From JAGMXM01 sp964458325 (lineage in GTDB: Bacteria > Verrucomicrobiota > Verrucomicrobiia > Limisphaerales > UBA1319): 64,000 bases of DNA. The notes under the pieces are model-generated. The model made no database searches. It was not told the DNA's origin and worked only from the letters and a program-made list of their open reading frames with translations. A program made the translations under genes and the position numbers. Shown one piece after another: positions 33,492 through 43,348 of this stretch (position 1 is the first letter of the stretch; each line of letters starts with the position of its first letter). The stretch covers positions 1-64,000 of the forward strand of contig CAYWIM010000010.1 of NCBI GenBank assembly GCA_964458325.1. The letters run 5' to 3'.

Positions 33492-36440
33492 ATGGGGAAG
33501 GACTGCATACGGATCGTGGGGGCGCGTCAGCATAATTTGAAGAATCTGACGCTGAGCATTCCGCGCGACCGGCTGGTGGTGATCACGGGCCTGAGCGGAT
33601 CGGGCAAGTCATCGCTGGCATTCGACACCCTGTTTGCCGAGGGGCAGCGGAAGTATGTCGAGTCGCTGTCGGCCTACGCGCGGCAGTTCCTCGATCAGAT
33701 GCAGAAGCCGGACGTGGATTATATCGAGGGGCTGTCGCCCACGATCGCCATCGAGCAGCGGAGCGCGGGGGCGAACCCGCGTTCGATCATTGCGACGACG
33801 ACCGAGATTTACGATTACCTGCGCCTGCTGTTCGCGCATCTGGGCCAGCCTCACTGCCCGGTCAGCGGCCAGCCGATCGCGCGGCAGACGACGACCGAGA
33901 TCATCGACCGGCTGGTATCGATGCCGCCGAGGACGCGGCTGATCCTGCTGGCGCCCGTGGCAGCCGACGACGGCGACGGCAAGCGGGACGTGCTCGAGCG
34001 GTTCTCGCGCGAGGGATTTGTCCGGGCTCGAGTGGACGGGCAGATGATCGAGCTGAACGGCCCGGGGCGGCCCCGGCTCGATCCCGAAGGCGGGCATCGG
34101 ATCGAGGTGGTGGTGGACCGATTGGTGGTGGATGACAAGGTGCGAGTGCGGCTGGCGGACTCGGTCGAGACAGCCCTGCAATGGGGCCGGGGGAGGCTGG
34201 TGGCGCTGCACCAGCCTCCGGGGCCAGCGCCGGACCAGCCGTGGGTGGAGACGACTTGGTCCAACCGCTGCTTCAGTCCGGCGACGGGCTTGAGCTACGA
34301 CCCGCCCACCCCGAAGCACTTTTCGTTCAATGCGCCGCAAGGGGCATGCCCGGCCTGTCACGGGCTGGGCCAGGAGCTGGTGTGGGACGAGGAGCTGGTA
34401 GTGCCCGACCGGCACAAGACGCTGGATCAAGGGGCGGTGGCGCCGTGGCGCCGCGGGGGGAAGCGAATGGTGGTGTATTACAAGTGTCTGCTGCGGGGGT
34501 TGGCGGAGCACTATGGTGTGAGCCTGGAGACGCCCTATCTGAACCTGCCGGAGAGCTTTCGCGATGTCCTGCTGCACGGATCGGGCACGACGGAGATCGC
34601 GTTTCATTTCTGGCGGGCGGGCAAGATGAGCAAGGTGTCGCGGCCGTTCGAGGGGGTGATGCCGAATCTGGAGCGCCTGTATCAGGAGACGGAGAGCGAG
34701 TTCACGCGGAACCGGCTCAAGGGGTATATGAGCCCGCGGAGCTGCCAGGCCTGCGGGGGGCGGCGGCTGAAGCCGGAGATACTGGCGGTCACGCTGGGCG
34801 CGGAACGCCCGCTGCGGGCGCCGGGGGCGGCGGTTCATCCGTCGATCCCGGGGTGCTCGATCATGGACGTCTGCGGGCTGACGGTCGAGGAGGCGCTGGC
34901 GTTCTTCCAGGGGCTGGCGCTGAGCGCGCATCAGCAGAAGGTGGCGGGGGAGATCCTGCGCGAGATCCGGTCGCGTCTGCGGTTTTTATTGGATGTGGGG
35001 CTGGGGTATCTGACATTGGATCGGGAGAGCGGGACGCTGAGCGGTGGGGAAGCGCAGCGGATCCGGCTGGCGACGCAGATCGGGGCGGGGCTGGTGGGGG
35101 TGCTGTATATCCTGGACGAGCCGAGCATCGGGCTGCATCAGCGGGACAACGAGCAGCTCTTGCGGACGCTGGAGGGGCTGCGGGATCTGGGCAACTCGGT
35201 GATGGTGGTCGAGCACGACGAGGAGACCATCCGCCGGGCGGACTACATATTGGACCTGGGCCCGCGGGCGGGCATCCACGGAGGGGAGCTGGTGGCGGCG
35301 GGCACGCTGGCGGATATCCTGGCCTGCCCGGAATCGCTGACCGGCAAATACCTCCGCGGCGAGCTGAGCATTCCCTCGCCGAGCCGGCGGATCCGGCCGG
35401 GTCAGGAGAAGGGCTGGATCGAAGTGATCGGGGCGCGGCAGAACAACCTCAAGAACATCGATGTCCGGATTCCGCTGGGGACATTGTGCGCCGTGACGGG
35501 CGTGAGCGGCTCGGGCAAGAGCACGCTGGTCGACGGCATCCTGCGGCGGGCCTTGTTCCGGGAGTTTTACGGGGCGAAAGAAGGGCCGGGCGCGCATCGC
35601 GCGATTCGCGGGACGGAGCAATTGGACAAGGTGATCGTGATCGACCAGACGCCGATCGGGCGGACGCCCCGGAGCAACCCGGCGACCTACACGGGGATGT
35701 TCAACCATATTCGGGATCTGTTCGCCCGGCTGCCGGCGGCTCGGATTCGGGGCTACGACGCGGGGCGGTTCAGTTTCAACGTCAAGGGCGGGCGGTGCGA
35801 GAAATGCCAGGGGGACGGCCTTTTGCGGATCGAGATGCATTTTCTGCCGCCGGTCTATGTGGTGTGCGAGGGCTGCAACGGGCGCCGGTATAACCGGGAG
35901 ACGCTCGAGATCACCTACAAGGGGCGGAACATTGCCGAGGTGCTGTCGATGACTGTGGAGGAGGCGGTCGAGTTCTTCCGCGCGGTGCCGGCGATTCACG
36001 ATCTGTGCGTGACCCTGGCGGAGGTGGGATTGGGCTACCTGGCCCTGGGGCAGTCGGCGACCACGCTGAGCGGGGGCGAAGCGCAGCGGATCAAGCTGGC
36101 GTCCGAGCTGGGGCGAAAATCGACCGGCCAGACCCTGTATATATTGGATGAGCCGACCACCGGCCTGCATTTTCACGATGTGGCCAAGCTGCTCGACGTC
36201 CTGTTTCGGCTGCGGGCGGCCGGGAACACGCTCGTGGTGATCGAGCACAACCTCGATGTCATCAAGAACGCAGATTGGATCATCGATCTGGGGCCGGAGG
36301 GCGGGGACGGAGGCGGCCGGGTGGTGGTCGAGGGGACGCCCGAACGGGTGTGCGGCTGTGAGGCGAGTCATACCGGCCGGTTCCTGCGGCGCGCGCTCGA
36401 GCCGCCGGCGGAGCGAATCGAGGCGGCGAACAAGGGCTGA
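33492..36440 (+). CDS. uvrA: Excinuclease ABC subunit A
   Basis: About 982 residues from MGKDCIRIVGARQHNLKNLT; an in-frame TTG at 33465 exists but ATG 33492 gives the usual start. UvrA scans DNA for bulky damage as a dimer and loads UvrB. Walker A motifs are GLSGSGKSS (~33-41) and GVSGSGKSTL. ABC signatures are TLSGGEAQRIRLATQIG and TLSGGEAQRIKLASELG, with Walker B LYILDEPSIGLHQRD and LYILDEPTTGLHFHD. The second zinc module is complete (CEKCQGDG ... CEGCNGRRYN). The first keeps only one cysteine in its left half (NRCFSPATGLSYD) against CPACHGLG on the right. The length and order are normal. Confidence 0.97.
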   Translation: MGKDCIRIVGARQHNLKNLTLSIPRDRLVVITGLSGSGKSSLAFDTLFAEGQRKYVESLSAYARQFLDQMQKPDVDYIEGLSPTIAIEQRSAGANPRSIIATTTEIYDYLRLLFAHLGQPHCPVSGQPIARQTTTEIIDRLVSMPPRTRLILLAPVAADDGDGKRDVLERFSREGFVRARVDGQMIELNGPGRPRLDPEGGHRIEVVVDRLVVDDKVRVRLADSVETALQWGRGRLVALHQPPGPAPDQPWVETTWSNRCFSPATGLSYDPPTPKHFSFNAPQGACPACHGLGQELVWDEELVVPDRHKTLDQGAVAPWRRGGKRMVVYYKCLLRGLAEHYGVSLETPYLNLPESFRDVLLHGSGTTEIAFHFWRAGKMSKVSRPFEGVMPNLERLYQETESEFTRNRLKGYMSPRSCQACGGRRLKPEILAVTLGAERPLRAPGAAVHPSIPGCSIMDVCGLTVEEALAFFQGLALSAHQQKVAGEILREIRSRLRFLLDVGLGYLTLDRESGTLSGGEAQRIRLATQIGAGLVGVLYILDEPSIGLHQRDNEQLLRTLEGLRDLGNSVMVVEHDEETIRRADYILDLGPRAGIHGGELVAAGTLADILACPESLTGKYLRGELSIPSPSRRIRPGQEKGWIEVIGARQNNLKNIDVRIPLGTLCAVTGVSGSGKSTLVDGILRRALFREFYGAKEGPGAHRAIRGTEQLDKVIVIDQTPIGRTPRSNPATYTGMFNHIRDLFARLPAARIRGYDAGRFSFNVKGGRCEKCQGDGLLRIEMHFLPPVYVVCEGCNGRRYNRETLEITYKGRNIAEVLSMTVEEAVEFFRAVPAIHDLCVTLAEVGLGYLALGQSATTLSGGEAQRIKLASELGRKSTGQTLYILDEPTTGLHFHDVAKLLDVLFRLRAAGNTLVVIEHNLDVIKNADWIIDLGPEGGDGGGRVVVEGTPERVCGCEASHTGRFLRRALEPPAERIEAANKG

Positions 36441-36456
36441 GGAGCCCTCGAGGCGT

Positions 36457-39222
36457 ATGGACATGAGCCAACATGACGAAAGGATTGCCGGGCAGGGCGC
36501 GGCGGGATTGTGGCGGTCGCGAGTGGCGGGCGCGCTCCTGTTCGCCTGGATCGGAATACCGGGGATGATCCCGAATGCTTGGGGCCAGAACGCGGCCACC
36601 CAGGCGGTGGCAGCCGTGGCATCGAATCCCGCGCCCGCGGCCCAGGAGGCGCTCGCGTTCGATGCGGCGGGCAGGGCGTTCGAGGATGGCTTTTTCGAGC
36701 GGGCGGATCGGGAGCTGGGGGAATTCGCGGATCGGTTCCCGGCGTCGGAGCGGATCCCGCAAGCCCTGCTGCTGCGGGCGCAGGCCCAGTGCAGGCTGGG
36801 CCAGTACGATGCGGCCGTTTCCCTCCTGCAGACCAATCGCAGCCGGGCGGGCAAAGAAGGGGATCAGTTTGTCTTTTGGATGGGGGAAGCGCGGTTTCGA
36901 GGCGGGGATTACGAGGCTGCGGCCGGGCATTATGGGGAGCTGTCGAGGGAATTTCCGGATTCGCTCTTGCGGGCCAGCAGCAGCTATGGCGAGGCGCTGG
37001 CCCGGTTCCGGCTGGGCCAGACCACCCATGCGATCGACCTGCTGCGGCGGCCGGACGGGGTGTTTCAGCAGATCGCGCGGGCGCAGCCCGAGGATGAGAG
37101 CGTGGGGCGGGGGCTGCTATTGTTGGCGGAGGCCTGGCTGGCCCGGGAGAATCCGCTCGAGGCGGCGGCGGTGCTGATCGAACTGGAGGGGCGGACGCTG
37201 GCGCCCCCTCTCGAGTGGCAGCGGCAGTATCTGAAGGTGCGAACGCAGATGGCGGCTGGACAGGGGGAGATGGCGGTGGCATCGCTGAGCAACCTGGTGG
37301 CGCGGGCGGTGGCGCTGGGGACGCCCGAGGCCCGCGCCAGGACGGTGGCATTGCAGGGTGAAGTGTACCGGGCGGTCGGGCAGCGGGAACAGGCGATCCG
37401 GGTGTATGAGGAGGGCCTGACCGATCTGGAAGGGGAGGAGAAGCGGCAGGTCTGGCTGGCGCTCATCGAGCTGTTCCATGCCGCGGCGAACCGGGAGAAG
37501 ACGGCGGAGAACCTGGAGCTGTTCCTGGCCAACAATCCGCGCGATCGGGAGGTTGATCGGCTGCATTTGCTGCTGGGGGAGCTCTATTTCCAGGACCACC
37601 AGAGCCCGTCGTCGCTGGCCCCTACCAACGCGGCGGAGCTGGCGCTCTGGCGGGCGAGCCGGCTGCGGCAGGCATTGACCAATTTCAACGAGGTGATCAC
37701 CAATTTCCCCGCCAGCCCGATCCTGGGCCGGGCATTCTTGGGGCGGGGGGGATGTCTGGCGGAGTCGGGGCAGACCTCGGCCAGCCTGGCGGATTTCAAG
37801 GAGGCGGTCGGGCGGCTGCCGGCCTCGACCAACCAGGCGTGGGCGCGTCTGAAGGTGGCCGATGCCCATTACCAGCTGGGCGACCGGACCAACGCGCAGG
37901 CGAACTATCGCCTCTGGTGGGAACAATATGGTTCATGGACCAACCTGCCAGCCGGGATGTCCGAACAGGTTCTGGGATTGTGGGCGCGAGCCAGCGCCGA
38001 GCTGGGCGGCGTTGCCGAGGCGGATCAGGCGCTGGGGTTTCTGCGGGATCGGTTTCCCCGGAGCCCGGCGACCGAGCGCGCCCTGTTCGAGGTGGGGCAG
38101 GCGTTGAGGGGGCGAGGGTGGCACGGGGAGTCCCGGCAGCGGCTCGAGGAGTTGCTGGAGCGGTTTCCGCAATCGGATTGGCGGGCCGAGGCGCGGCTGC
38201 TGGTGGCGCAGTCCCATGTGTCGGAGCGCCGATGGGGCGACGCCCTTCGGCTGTATGACGAGTGGATCGGCGCGTTCACGAACCACGCGGCGCTGGCCCA
38301 GGTCGAGTTCGACCGTGCATGGGCGTATGATCAGGCGGGGCGGGCGGCGGAGGCGATGAGCCTGTTCACGAATTTCGTCGTGCGGTTTCCGCGGGATCCC
38401 CGGGCGCCCGGGGCGCAGTATTGGGTGGGGAATTACTATTTCAACCGAGGCGAGTATGTCGATGCGGAGAAGCAGTATCAGCTGTTGTATCAGAACACGA
38501 ATTGGCCCGTGGGCGAGCTTCATTACCGGGGTCGAATGGCCGAGGGCCGGGCGGCCTATGCGCGGCAGGGATTTCCGGATGCGCTCAAGGACTTCACCCT
38601 GCTGATCAACCTGCTGGTGAACGACACGAACCGGCCGGCGGGGCTGCTGTCGGAGGCGTACATGGCATTGGGGGACACGATGGTCTCGCTGCCGTCGACG
38701 GAGCCGGCGAATCCGCTGGCGAAGTTTGGGGAGGCGATCAACGCGTACAGCCAAGTGCCGGAGGCCGATCCGCAGGCTCCGCGGGCGTGGGGGCTGATCG
38801 CGAACTGCCATCTGCAGCTGGCCAGCCAGGACCCGGCGCGCTATGCCCAGGCGATGACGAATTATGGGCGCATCATCGCCTGGCCCGGGGCGGACATTGC
38901 GGTGCGCAGCCAAGCCGAAGTCGGCTTGGGCAAGCTGGCCGAGCGGCAGGCCGCCGCCCGGCCGGCCGGAGAGCAGGCGCCATTTCTTGGGCAGGCCCTT
39001 GACCATTACTTGAATGTCATCGAGGGCAAGAACCTGCGCGCAGGCGAAAGGCCCGACGCCTTCTGGACATGGAAGGCGGGTCAGGACGCGGCGCTGCTGC
39101 TGCGCAGCCAATCCCGATGGAGCGAGCTGGCGCGCGTGTACGAGCGATTGGCGCGGCTGCTGCCCGGGATGCGCCCCGTGATCGAGCCGCGTCTGGAGGA
39201 GGCGCGCCAGCGGCTGCGTTGA
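36457..39222 (+). CDS. Large secreted or periplasmic TPR protein
   Basis: About 921 residues. ATG 36457 has GAGG four nucleotides upstream; an ATG at 36463 is in frame. A signal peptide (ARGALL-like stretch SRVAGALLFAWIGIPGMIPNAWG) is followed by repeated TPR helices: AFEDGFFERADRELGEFADRFPA, ALLLRAQAQCRLGQYDAAV, ALARFRLGQTTHAIDLL, YRAVGQREQAIRVYEEGL, ALFEVGQALRGRGWHGESRQR, AYDQAGRAAEAMSLFTNFVVRFP, PGAQYWVGNYYFNRGEYVDAE. The pattern resembles YbgF/BamD-type TPR proteins in cell-envelope work, though the length is far greater. It begins 16 nt after uvrA and ends 32 nt before ileS, so it may be cotranscribed with them. Function unknown. Confidence 0.85.
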   Translation: MDMSQHDERIAGQGAAGLWRSRVAGALLFAWIGIPGMIPNAWGQNAATQAVAAVASNPAPAAQEALAFDAAGRAFEDGFFERADRELGEFADRFPASERIPQALLLRAQAQCRLGQYDAAVSLLQTNRSRAGKEGDQFVFWMGEARFRGGDYEAAAGHYGELSREFPDSLLRASSSYGEALARFRLGQTTHAIDLLRRPDGVFQQIARAQPEDESVGRGLLLLAEAWLARENPLEAAAVLIELEGRTLAPPLEWQRQYLKVRTQMAAGQGEMAVASLSNLVARAVALGTPEARARTVALQGEVYRAVGQREQAIRVYEEGLTDLEGEEKRQVWLALIELFHAAANREKTAENLELFLANNPRDREVDRLHLLLGELYFQDHQSPSSLAPTNAAELALWRASRLRQALTNFNEVITNFPASPILGRAFLGRGGCLAESGQTSASLADFKEAVGRLPASTNQAWARLKVADAHYQLGDRTNAQANYRLWWEQYGSWTNLPAGMSEQVLGLWARASAELGGVAEADQALGFLRDRFPRSPATERALFEVGQALRGRGWHGESRQRLEELLERFPQSDWRAEARLLVAQSHVSERRWGDALRLYDEWIGAFTNHAALAQVEFDRAWAYDQAGRAAEAMSLFTNFVVRFPRDPRAPGAQYWVGNYYFNRGEYVDAEKQYQLLYQNTNWPVGELHYRGRMAEGRAAYARQGFPDALKDFTLLINLLVNDTNRPAGLLSEAYMALGDTMVSLPSTEPANPLAKFGEAINAYSQVPEADPQAPRAWGLIANCHLQLASQDPARYAQAMTNYGRIIAWPGADIAVRSQAEVGLGKLAERQAAARPAGEQAPFLGQALDHYLNVIEGKNLRAGERPDAFWTWKAGQDAALLLRSQSRWSELARVYERLARLLPGMRPVIEPRLEEARQRLR

Positions 39223-39254
39223 CACCCGGCGCGTGGCCGGCTTTGATTGAGGCT

Positions 39255-42107
39255 ATGACGGACTATAAGAATACCCTGAATCTGCCGAAGTCGGACTTTC
39301 CGATGAAGGCGGATCTCGTGCGGCGCGAGCCCCAGCGCCTGGAGCGATGGCTCTCGAGCCGGCTGTATGAGCGCATCCAGGCGCGGCGCGCCTCGGCGCC
39401 GCGGTTCATCCTCCACGATGGCCCCCCCTTCGCCAATGGCGACGTCCATATCGGCACCGCATTGAACAAGATCCTCAAGGATATCATCCTGCGGCACGAG
39501 AGCTTGCGGGGCCGGTGCGCGCCGTTCGTGCCGGGCTGGGATTGCCATGGGCTGCCGATCGAGTTCAAGGTGGCTCAGGAGCTCCAAGCCAAAGCGGGCG
39601 CGTCCTCGGCGCCGCCCAGCGCGGGGGAATTGCGTCAGGCATGCGCGGCGTACGCGCGGCGGTTCATCGACCTGCAGCGCCGGCAGTTTCAGCGGCTGGG
39701 GGTGCTGGGCGATTGGGACCATCCGTATCTGACCTTTCTGCCGCAGTACGAGGCGGATGAGCTGCGCCTGTTCGCGGACCTGGTCGAGCAGGGTTTTGTG
39801 TATCGGGGCAAGAAGCCGGTTTACTGGAGCATTCCTTGCCGGACGGCGCTGGCGGAAGCCGAGGTCGAGTATCAGGACCACGTCAGCCCGAGCATCTACG
39901 TGAAATTTCCGGTGGCGGGGCGTCCGGGGACCTATGTGGTGATCTGGACGACCACGCCGTGGACGCTGCCGGCGAATCTGGCCATCGCGTACAACTCGAC
40001 GTTCAGCTACTCGCTGGTCATGGCGGGGGAGGAGACCTACATCGTTTCGGTGAACCGGCTCAACGAGGTGGCCGAGCAATGCGGCTGGGGCGGATTTCAG
40101 ATCATCCGGAGCCTGCATGCGGAGGATCTGGCGCAGATGGAATGCCGCCATCCGTTCATCGACCGCGCGGCCCCGCTGCTGGCGGGCGACGCGTTTGTCG
40201 AGAGCACGACCGGCACCGGGTTCGTGCACACTGCGCCCGGGCATGGCCTCGAGGATTACCAGCTGGGGCGGGAGCGGGGGCTGCCGATCTACTCGCCGGT
40301 GGACGATGATGGGCGATTGGCGCTGACGGCCGATCTGCCCGAGGACCAGCAGATGCCGGCCGGTCTGGTGGGCAAATCGATTCTGGAATCGGGCGGGCGG
40401 AGCGAGGCGAACGAGGCGGTGCTGGCGCTGCTGCAGGAGCGGGGCATGCTCCTGCGCAGGGAGGATTACCATCACAGCTACCCGCACTGCTGGCGCAGCA
40501 AGTCGCCGATCATCTTCCGGGCGATGGACCAGTGGTTCATCCGGATCGACCACGGCGGTTTTCGGGAGCGCGCGCTGGCAGCCATCGGGGAGGTGCGATG
40601 GCTGCCGGAGTGGGGCCGGAACCGGATCGAGGCGGCCGTGCAATCGCGACCGGACTGGTGCATCTCGCGGCAGCGGTCCTGGGGGGTGCCCATCCCCGCC
40701 TTTTACGATGCGAGCGGGCAGCCGATCCTCGACGCCCGGATCATCCGGAAGGCGGCCGATTGGATCGAGCGGCACGGATCCAACTGGTGGTATGAGCGGC
40801 CGTTCGCGGAGATCTGGGCGGCGGTGCGGCCGGCAGACTGGGCCGGCCCCGAGCCGGCGGCGCAGTCGTGGGATACGCTCGATGTGTGGATCGATTCCGG
40901 ATCGTCTTCGAGGAGCGTGCTGATGCGCCGTCCGGAGCTTCAGCGAGATGGGCAGGAGGCCAGCCAAGCCTGGCGGGCCGATCTCTATCTCGAGGGCAGC
41001 GATCAGCACCGGGGCTGGTTCCAGTCCTCGCTCCTCCTTTCGCTGGCCGCCCACGGAGCGCCCCCCTACCGCACCGTGCTGACCCACGGATTCATGGTGG
41101 ACGCCGATCGGGAGAAGATCTCCAAAAGCCGGCAAGGGCAGGGCGGGTATGAAAAGCCGCAGACGGCCGAGGCTTATGTCGGCAAATACGGCGCGGATGT
41201 GGTCCGGCTCTGGGTCGCCTCGCAGGATTATCGCAACGACGTGGTGGTGAGCGAGGAGCGCATCGCCAAGGTGGGCGAAACCTATCGGCTGATCCGAAAC
41301 GCGCTCCGGTTTCAGCTGGGCAACCTGTACGATTTCGATCCGGCGCGCGATGCGGTGCCCGCGGAGCGGATGACGGGGCTGGACCGGTGGGTGCTCGAAG
41401 CGTTTCGGGAGCTCGAGGTCGAGGCCGGCCGTGCGTATGAGGCCCACGAGTTTCATTCGGTCTACCAGAAGATCAGCCAGTTCGTCGCAGTCGAGCTGTC
41501 GGCGGTCTACCATGACGTGGTGAAAGACCGGCTCTACACCGATCCCGCCGGCTCGCCGCGCCGGCGGTCGACCCAGACCGCGCTGTATCGCCTGGTGGCC
41601 GGTCTGTGCCGGATGCTCTCTCCGATTCTGGTGTTTACGGCGGACGAGGCATGGGAGCATCTGCCGGGGGCCAGCGGGGAAGACTCGGTGCATCTGGCGG
41701 ATTGGGATCCGGAGGGATGGTCCAGGCCGGAGGCGGAGCAGGCGGCGTGGCGCAAGCTGTTCGAGATCCGGTCGGCAGCGTTGGCGGAGCTGGAAAAGGC
41801 CCGCCAGGCCAAGGTCATCGGGAAATCGCTCGAGGCCCGCCTGGCGCTGCGCTGTTCGTCCGAGGAGCAGGCGGCGATCGCGTCCCGCCAGGAGGAGCTG
41901 CGGGAGCTGCTGAATGTCTCGCAGCTCGAGATCGAGGCCGCCGCAGATGGCGTCCGGAGCCTGACGATCGAGAAAGCGCAGGGCCGGAAGTGCGAGCGCT
42001 GCTGGCACTGGGAGCCGACGGTTGGCGTCCATGTGGATCACCCGGGGCTGTGCGACCGGTGCATCCAGGCAGTCGCCGATGTGGCGGGGGCTGGGGGAGG
42101 GGATTGA
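39255..42107 (+). CDS. ileS: Isoleucyl-tRNA synthetase
   Basis: About 950 residues from MTDYKNTLNLPKSDFPMKAD. IleRS charges tRNA-Ile in the cytosol. PPFANGDVHIGTALNKILKD holds the class I HIGH-type signature (HIGT, 65-68), RQRSWGVPIP and LEGSDQHRGWFQSSLL are family blocks, and EKISKSRQG is the KMSKS loop (about residue 620). The C-terminal zinc module CERCWHWEPTVGVH..CDRC is present (about 915-945). The CP1 editing domain lies at ~190-400. It is the start of a run of small genes to 44.4 kb. Confidence 0.97.
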   Translation: MTDYKNTLNLPKSDFPMKADLVRREPQRLERWLSSRLYERIQARRASAPRFILHDGPPFANGDVHIGTALNKILKDIILRHESLRGRCAPFVPGWDCHGLPIEFKVAQELQAKAGASSAPPSAGELRQACAAYARRFIDLQRRQFQRLGVLGDWDHPYLTFLPQYEADELRLFADLVEQGFVYRGKKPVYWSIPCRTALAEAEVEYQDHVSPSIYVKFPVAGRPGTYVVIWTTTPWTLPANLAIAYNSTFSYSLVMAGEETYIVSVNRLNEVAEQCGWGGFQIIRSLHAEDLAQMECRHPFIDRAAPLLAGDAFVESTTGTGFVHTAPGHGLEDYQLGRERGLPIYSPVDDDGRLALTADLPEDQQMPAGLVGKSILESGGRSEANEAVLALLQERGMLLRREDYHHSYPHCWRSKSPIIFRAMDQWFIRIDHGGFRERALAAIGEVRWLPEWGRNRIEAAVQSRPDWCISRQRSWGVPIPAFYDASGQPILDARIIRKAADWIERHGSNWWYERPFAEIWAAVRPADWAGPEPAAQSWDTLDVWIDSGSSSRSVLMRRPELQRDGQEASQAWRADLYLEGSDQHRGWFQSSLLLSLAAHGAPPYRTVLTHGFMVDADREKISKSRQGQGGYEKPQTAEAYVGKYGADVVRLWVASQDYRNDVVVSEERIAKVGETYRLIRNALRFQLGNLYDFDPARDAVPAERMTGLDRWVLEAFRELEVEAGRAYEAHEFHSVYQKISQFVAVELSAVYHDVVKDRLYTDPAGSPRRRSTQTALYRLVAGLCRMLSPILVFTADEAWEHLPGASGEDSVHLADWDPEGWSRPEAEQAAWRKLFEIRSAALAELEKARQAKVIGKSLEARLALRCSSEEQAAIASRQEELRELLNVSQLEIEAAADGVRSLTIEKAQGRKCERCWHWEPTVGVHVDHPGLCDRCIQAVADVAGAGGGD

Positions 42108-42252
42108 CGCCGGGGGAAATCGAGGGATCGGCTGGCAGGAAATCTGCTGCGAAAAACGTTGCACAGGTTTGGCGGAGTGTGGCTTTATCGTGTCATGCGT
42201 GGATGTGGCCAAAGCATCGGCGGGGAGGCCGAAGGTCACGGGACCGGGCGCC

Positions 42253-42275
42253 GGCCGGCTCGAGTGGAGCCGGCC
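42253..42275. terminator. Hairpin between ileS and acylphosphatase genes
   Basis: GGCCGGCTC-gagtg-GAGCCGGCC is a perfect 9-bp stem with a 5-nt loop, in the 180-nt spacer and 12 nt before the next ATG. There is no T-tract, so it may be an attenuating or processing hairpin rather than a classical terminator. Confidence 0.35.
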
Positions 42276-42287
42276 CGATGAGGGCGT

Positions 42288-42566
42288 ATGAGCCGTGTCC
42301 GCCTGCGGATCGTATATGCCGGGCAAGTGCAGGGGGTGGGTTTTCGCTACACCGTGAAGTCGCTGGCGCCCGGCTATGAAGTTACAGGTGGCGTGCGGAA
42401 CCTGCCCGACGGGCGGGTCGAGATGATTGCGGAAGGCGCACGGGATGAGCTGGATGCGCTTGCACAGGCGGTGATGGATTCCGGGTTGGGTCCGCTGATC
42501 CGGGACGTGGAGACGCATTGGGAAGATGCGCGGGGTGGAATGCGCGGATTTGAAATCTTGCCTTGA
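42288..42566 (+). CDS. acyP: Acylphosphatase
   Basis: 92 residues. The family signature AGQVQGVGFRYTVKSLA gives R20, and GGVRNLPDGRVEMIAEG gives N38; these match the catalytic Arg23 and Asn41 of the classical enzymes. The protein hydrolyses carboxyl-phosphate bonds of acylphosphates in the cytosol. GAGGGCG lies just before the ATG. It ends 5 nt before the metallophosphoesterase start and is likely cotranscribed with it. Confidence 0.93.
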   Translation: MSRVRLRIVYAGQVQGVGFRYTVKSLAPGYEVTGGVRNLPDGRVEMIAEGARDELDALAQAVMDSGLGPLIRDVETHWEDARGGMRGFEILP

Positions 42567-42571
42567 GTGAT

Positions 42572-43300
42572 ATGGCGATGAAGTATGCATTGATAGCCGA
42601 CATCCACTCCAACCTGGAGGCGTTGGAAGTGGTGTTGGCCGACGCCAAGCAGGAAGGGTGCACCCATTACGCCTGCCTGGGAGATATTGTCGGCTACAAC
42701 GCCAATCCGAAGGAGTGCCTGGACATCGTCCGCCGGATGAACATGCCGTGCATCCGCGGCAACCATGACGAGTATTGCTCGACCGACGCCGAGCTCGAAG
42801 GTTTCAACCCATACGCCCGGGAGGCGATCAACTGGACTCGGCATCATCTGACCGAGGACGATCGCAACTGGCTGCGGGGCCTGAAGTATATCCGGCTTTT
42901 GGCGAATTTCTCGATTGTGCATGCGACGCTGGACGTGCCGCAGCGGTGGGGATACGTGTTCGACAAGCTGGCGGCGGCGGCGAGCTTCACCTATCAGAAC
43001 ACCGGCGTCTGTTTCTTCGGGCACACGCATGTCCCGGTCGCTTTCGTGCGGGACAACGTGGTGCGCGGCGGCACGTATTCGAAGTTCAAGATCGAGCCCG
43101 GCAAGAAGTACTTCATCAACGTGGGGAGCGTGGGGCAATCCCGGGACGGGGTGGCCAAGGCAACGTATGTGACCTACAGCGTGGACGACGGCATGGTCGA
43201 TCTGCGGCGGCTCGATTACGACATCCCCAAAACCCAGGCGAAGATTCGGGCGGCGGGTTTGCCGGAACGGCTGGCGGAGCGCCTGGCCCACGGCAAGTAG
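42572..43300 (+). CDS. Calcineurin-like metallophosphoesterase of the YfcE/Mj0936-like group
   Basis: About 242 residues from MAMKYALIADIHSNLEALEV; ATG 42578 (MKYALIADIHSN) is an alternative. The motif set is DIHSN (metal 1), CLGDIVGYNANP (D), GNHDEYC (N and H) and GHTHVP (last histidines), all of which build the two-metal site. The NVGSVGQSRDG segment is the usual family tail. Family members are phosphodiesterases or phosphatases with varied nucleotides or proteins as substrates; none can be assigned here. Confidence 0.9.
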   Translation: MAMKYALIADIHSNLEALEVVLADAKQEGCTHYACLGDIVGYNANPKECLDIVRRMNMPCIRGNHDEYCSTDAELEGFNPYAREAINWTRHHLTEDDRNWLRGLKYIRLLANFSIVHATLDVPQRWGYVFDKLAAAASFTYQNTGVCFFGHTHVPVAFVRDNVVRGGTYSKFKIEPGKKYFINVGSVGQSRDGVAKATYVTYSVDDGMVDLRRLDYDIPKTQAKIRAAGLPERLAERLAHGK

Positions 43301-43348
43301 CAGCCGACAGCCTCGCGCCCGCGCAGCGTCCGGAGCCGGCCGCATCGC

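Noticed and set aside
39081..42590. 1169-codon minus-strand frame opposite ileS
   Set aside because: Antisense shadow of ileS and acyP; composition is R/P/H-rich and no family motif is present.
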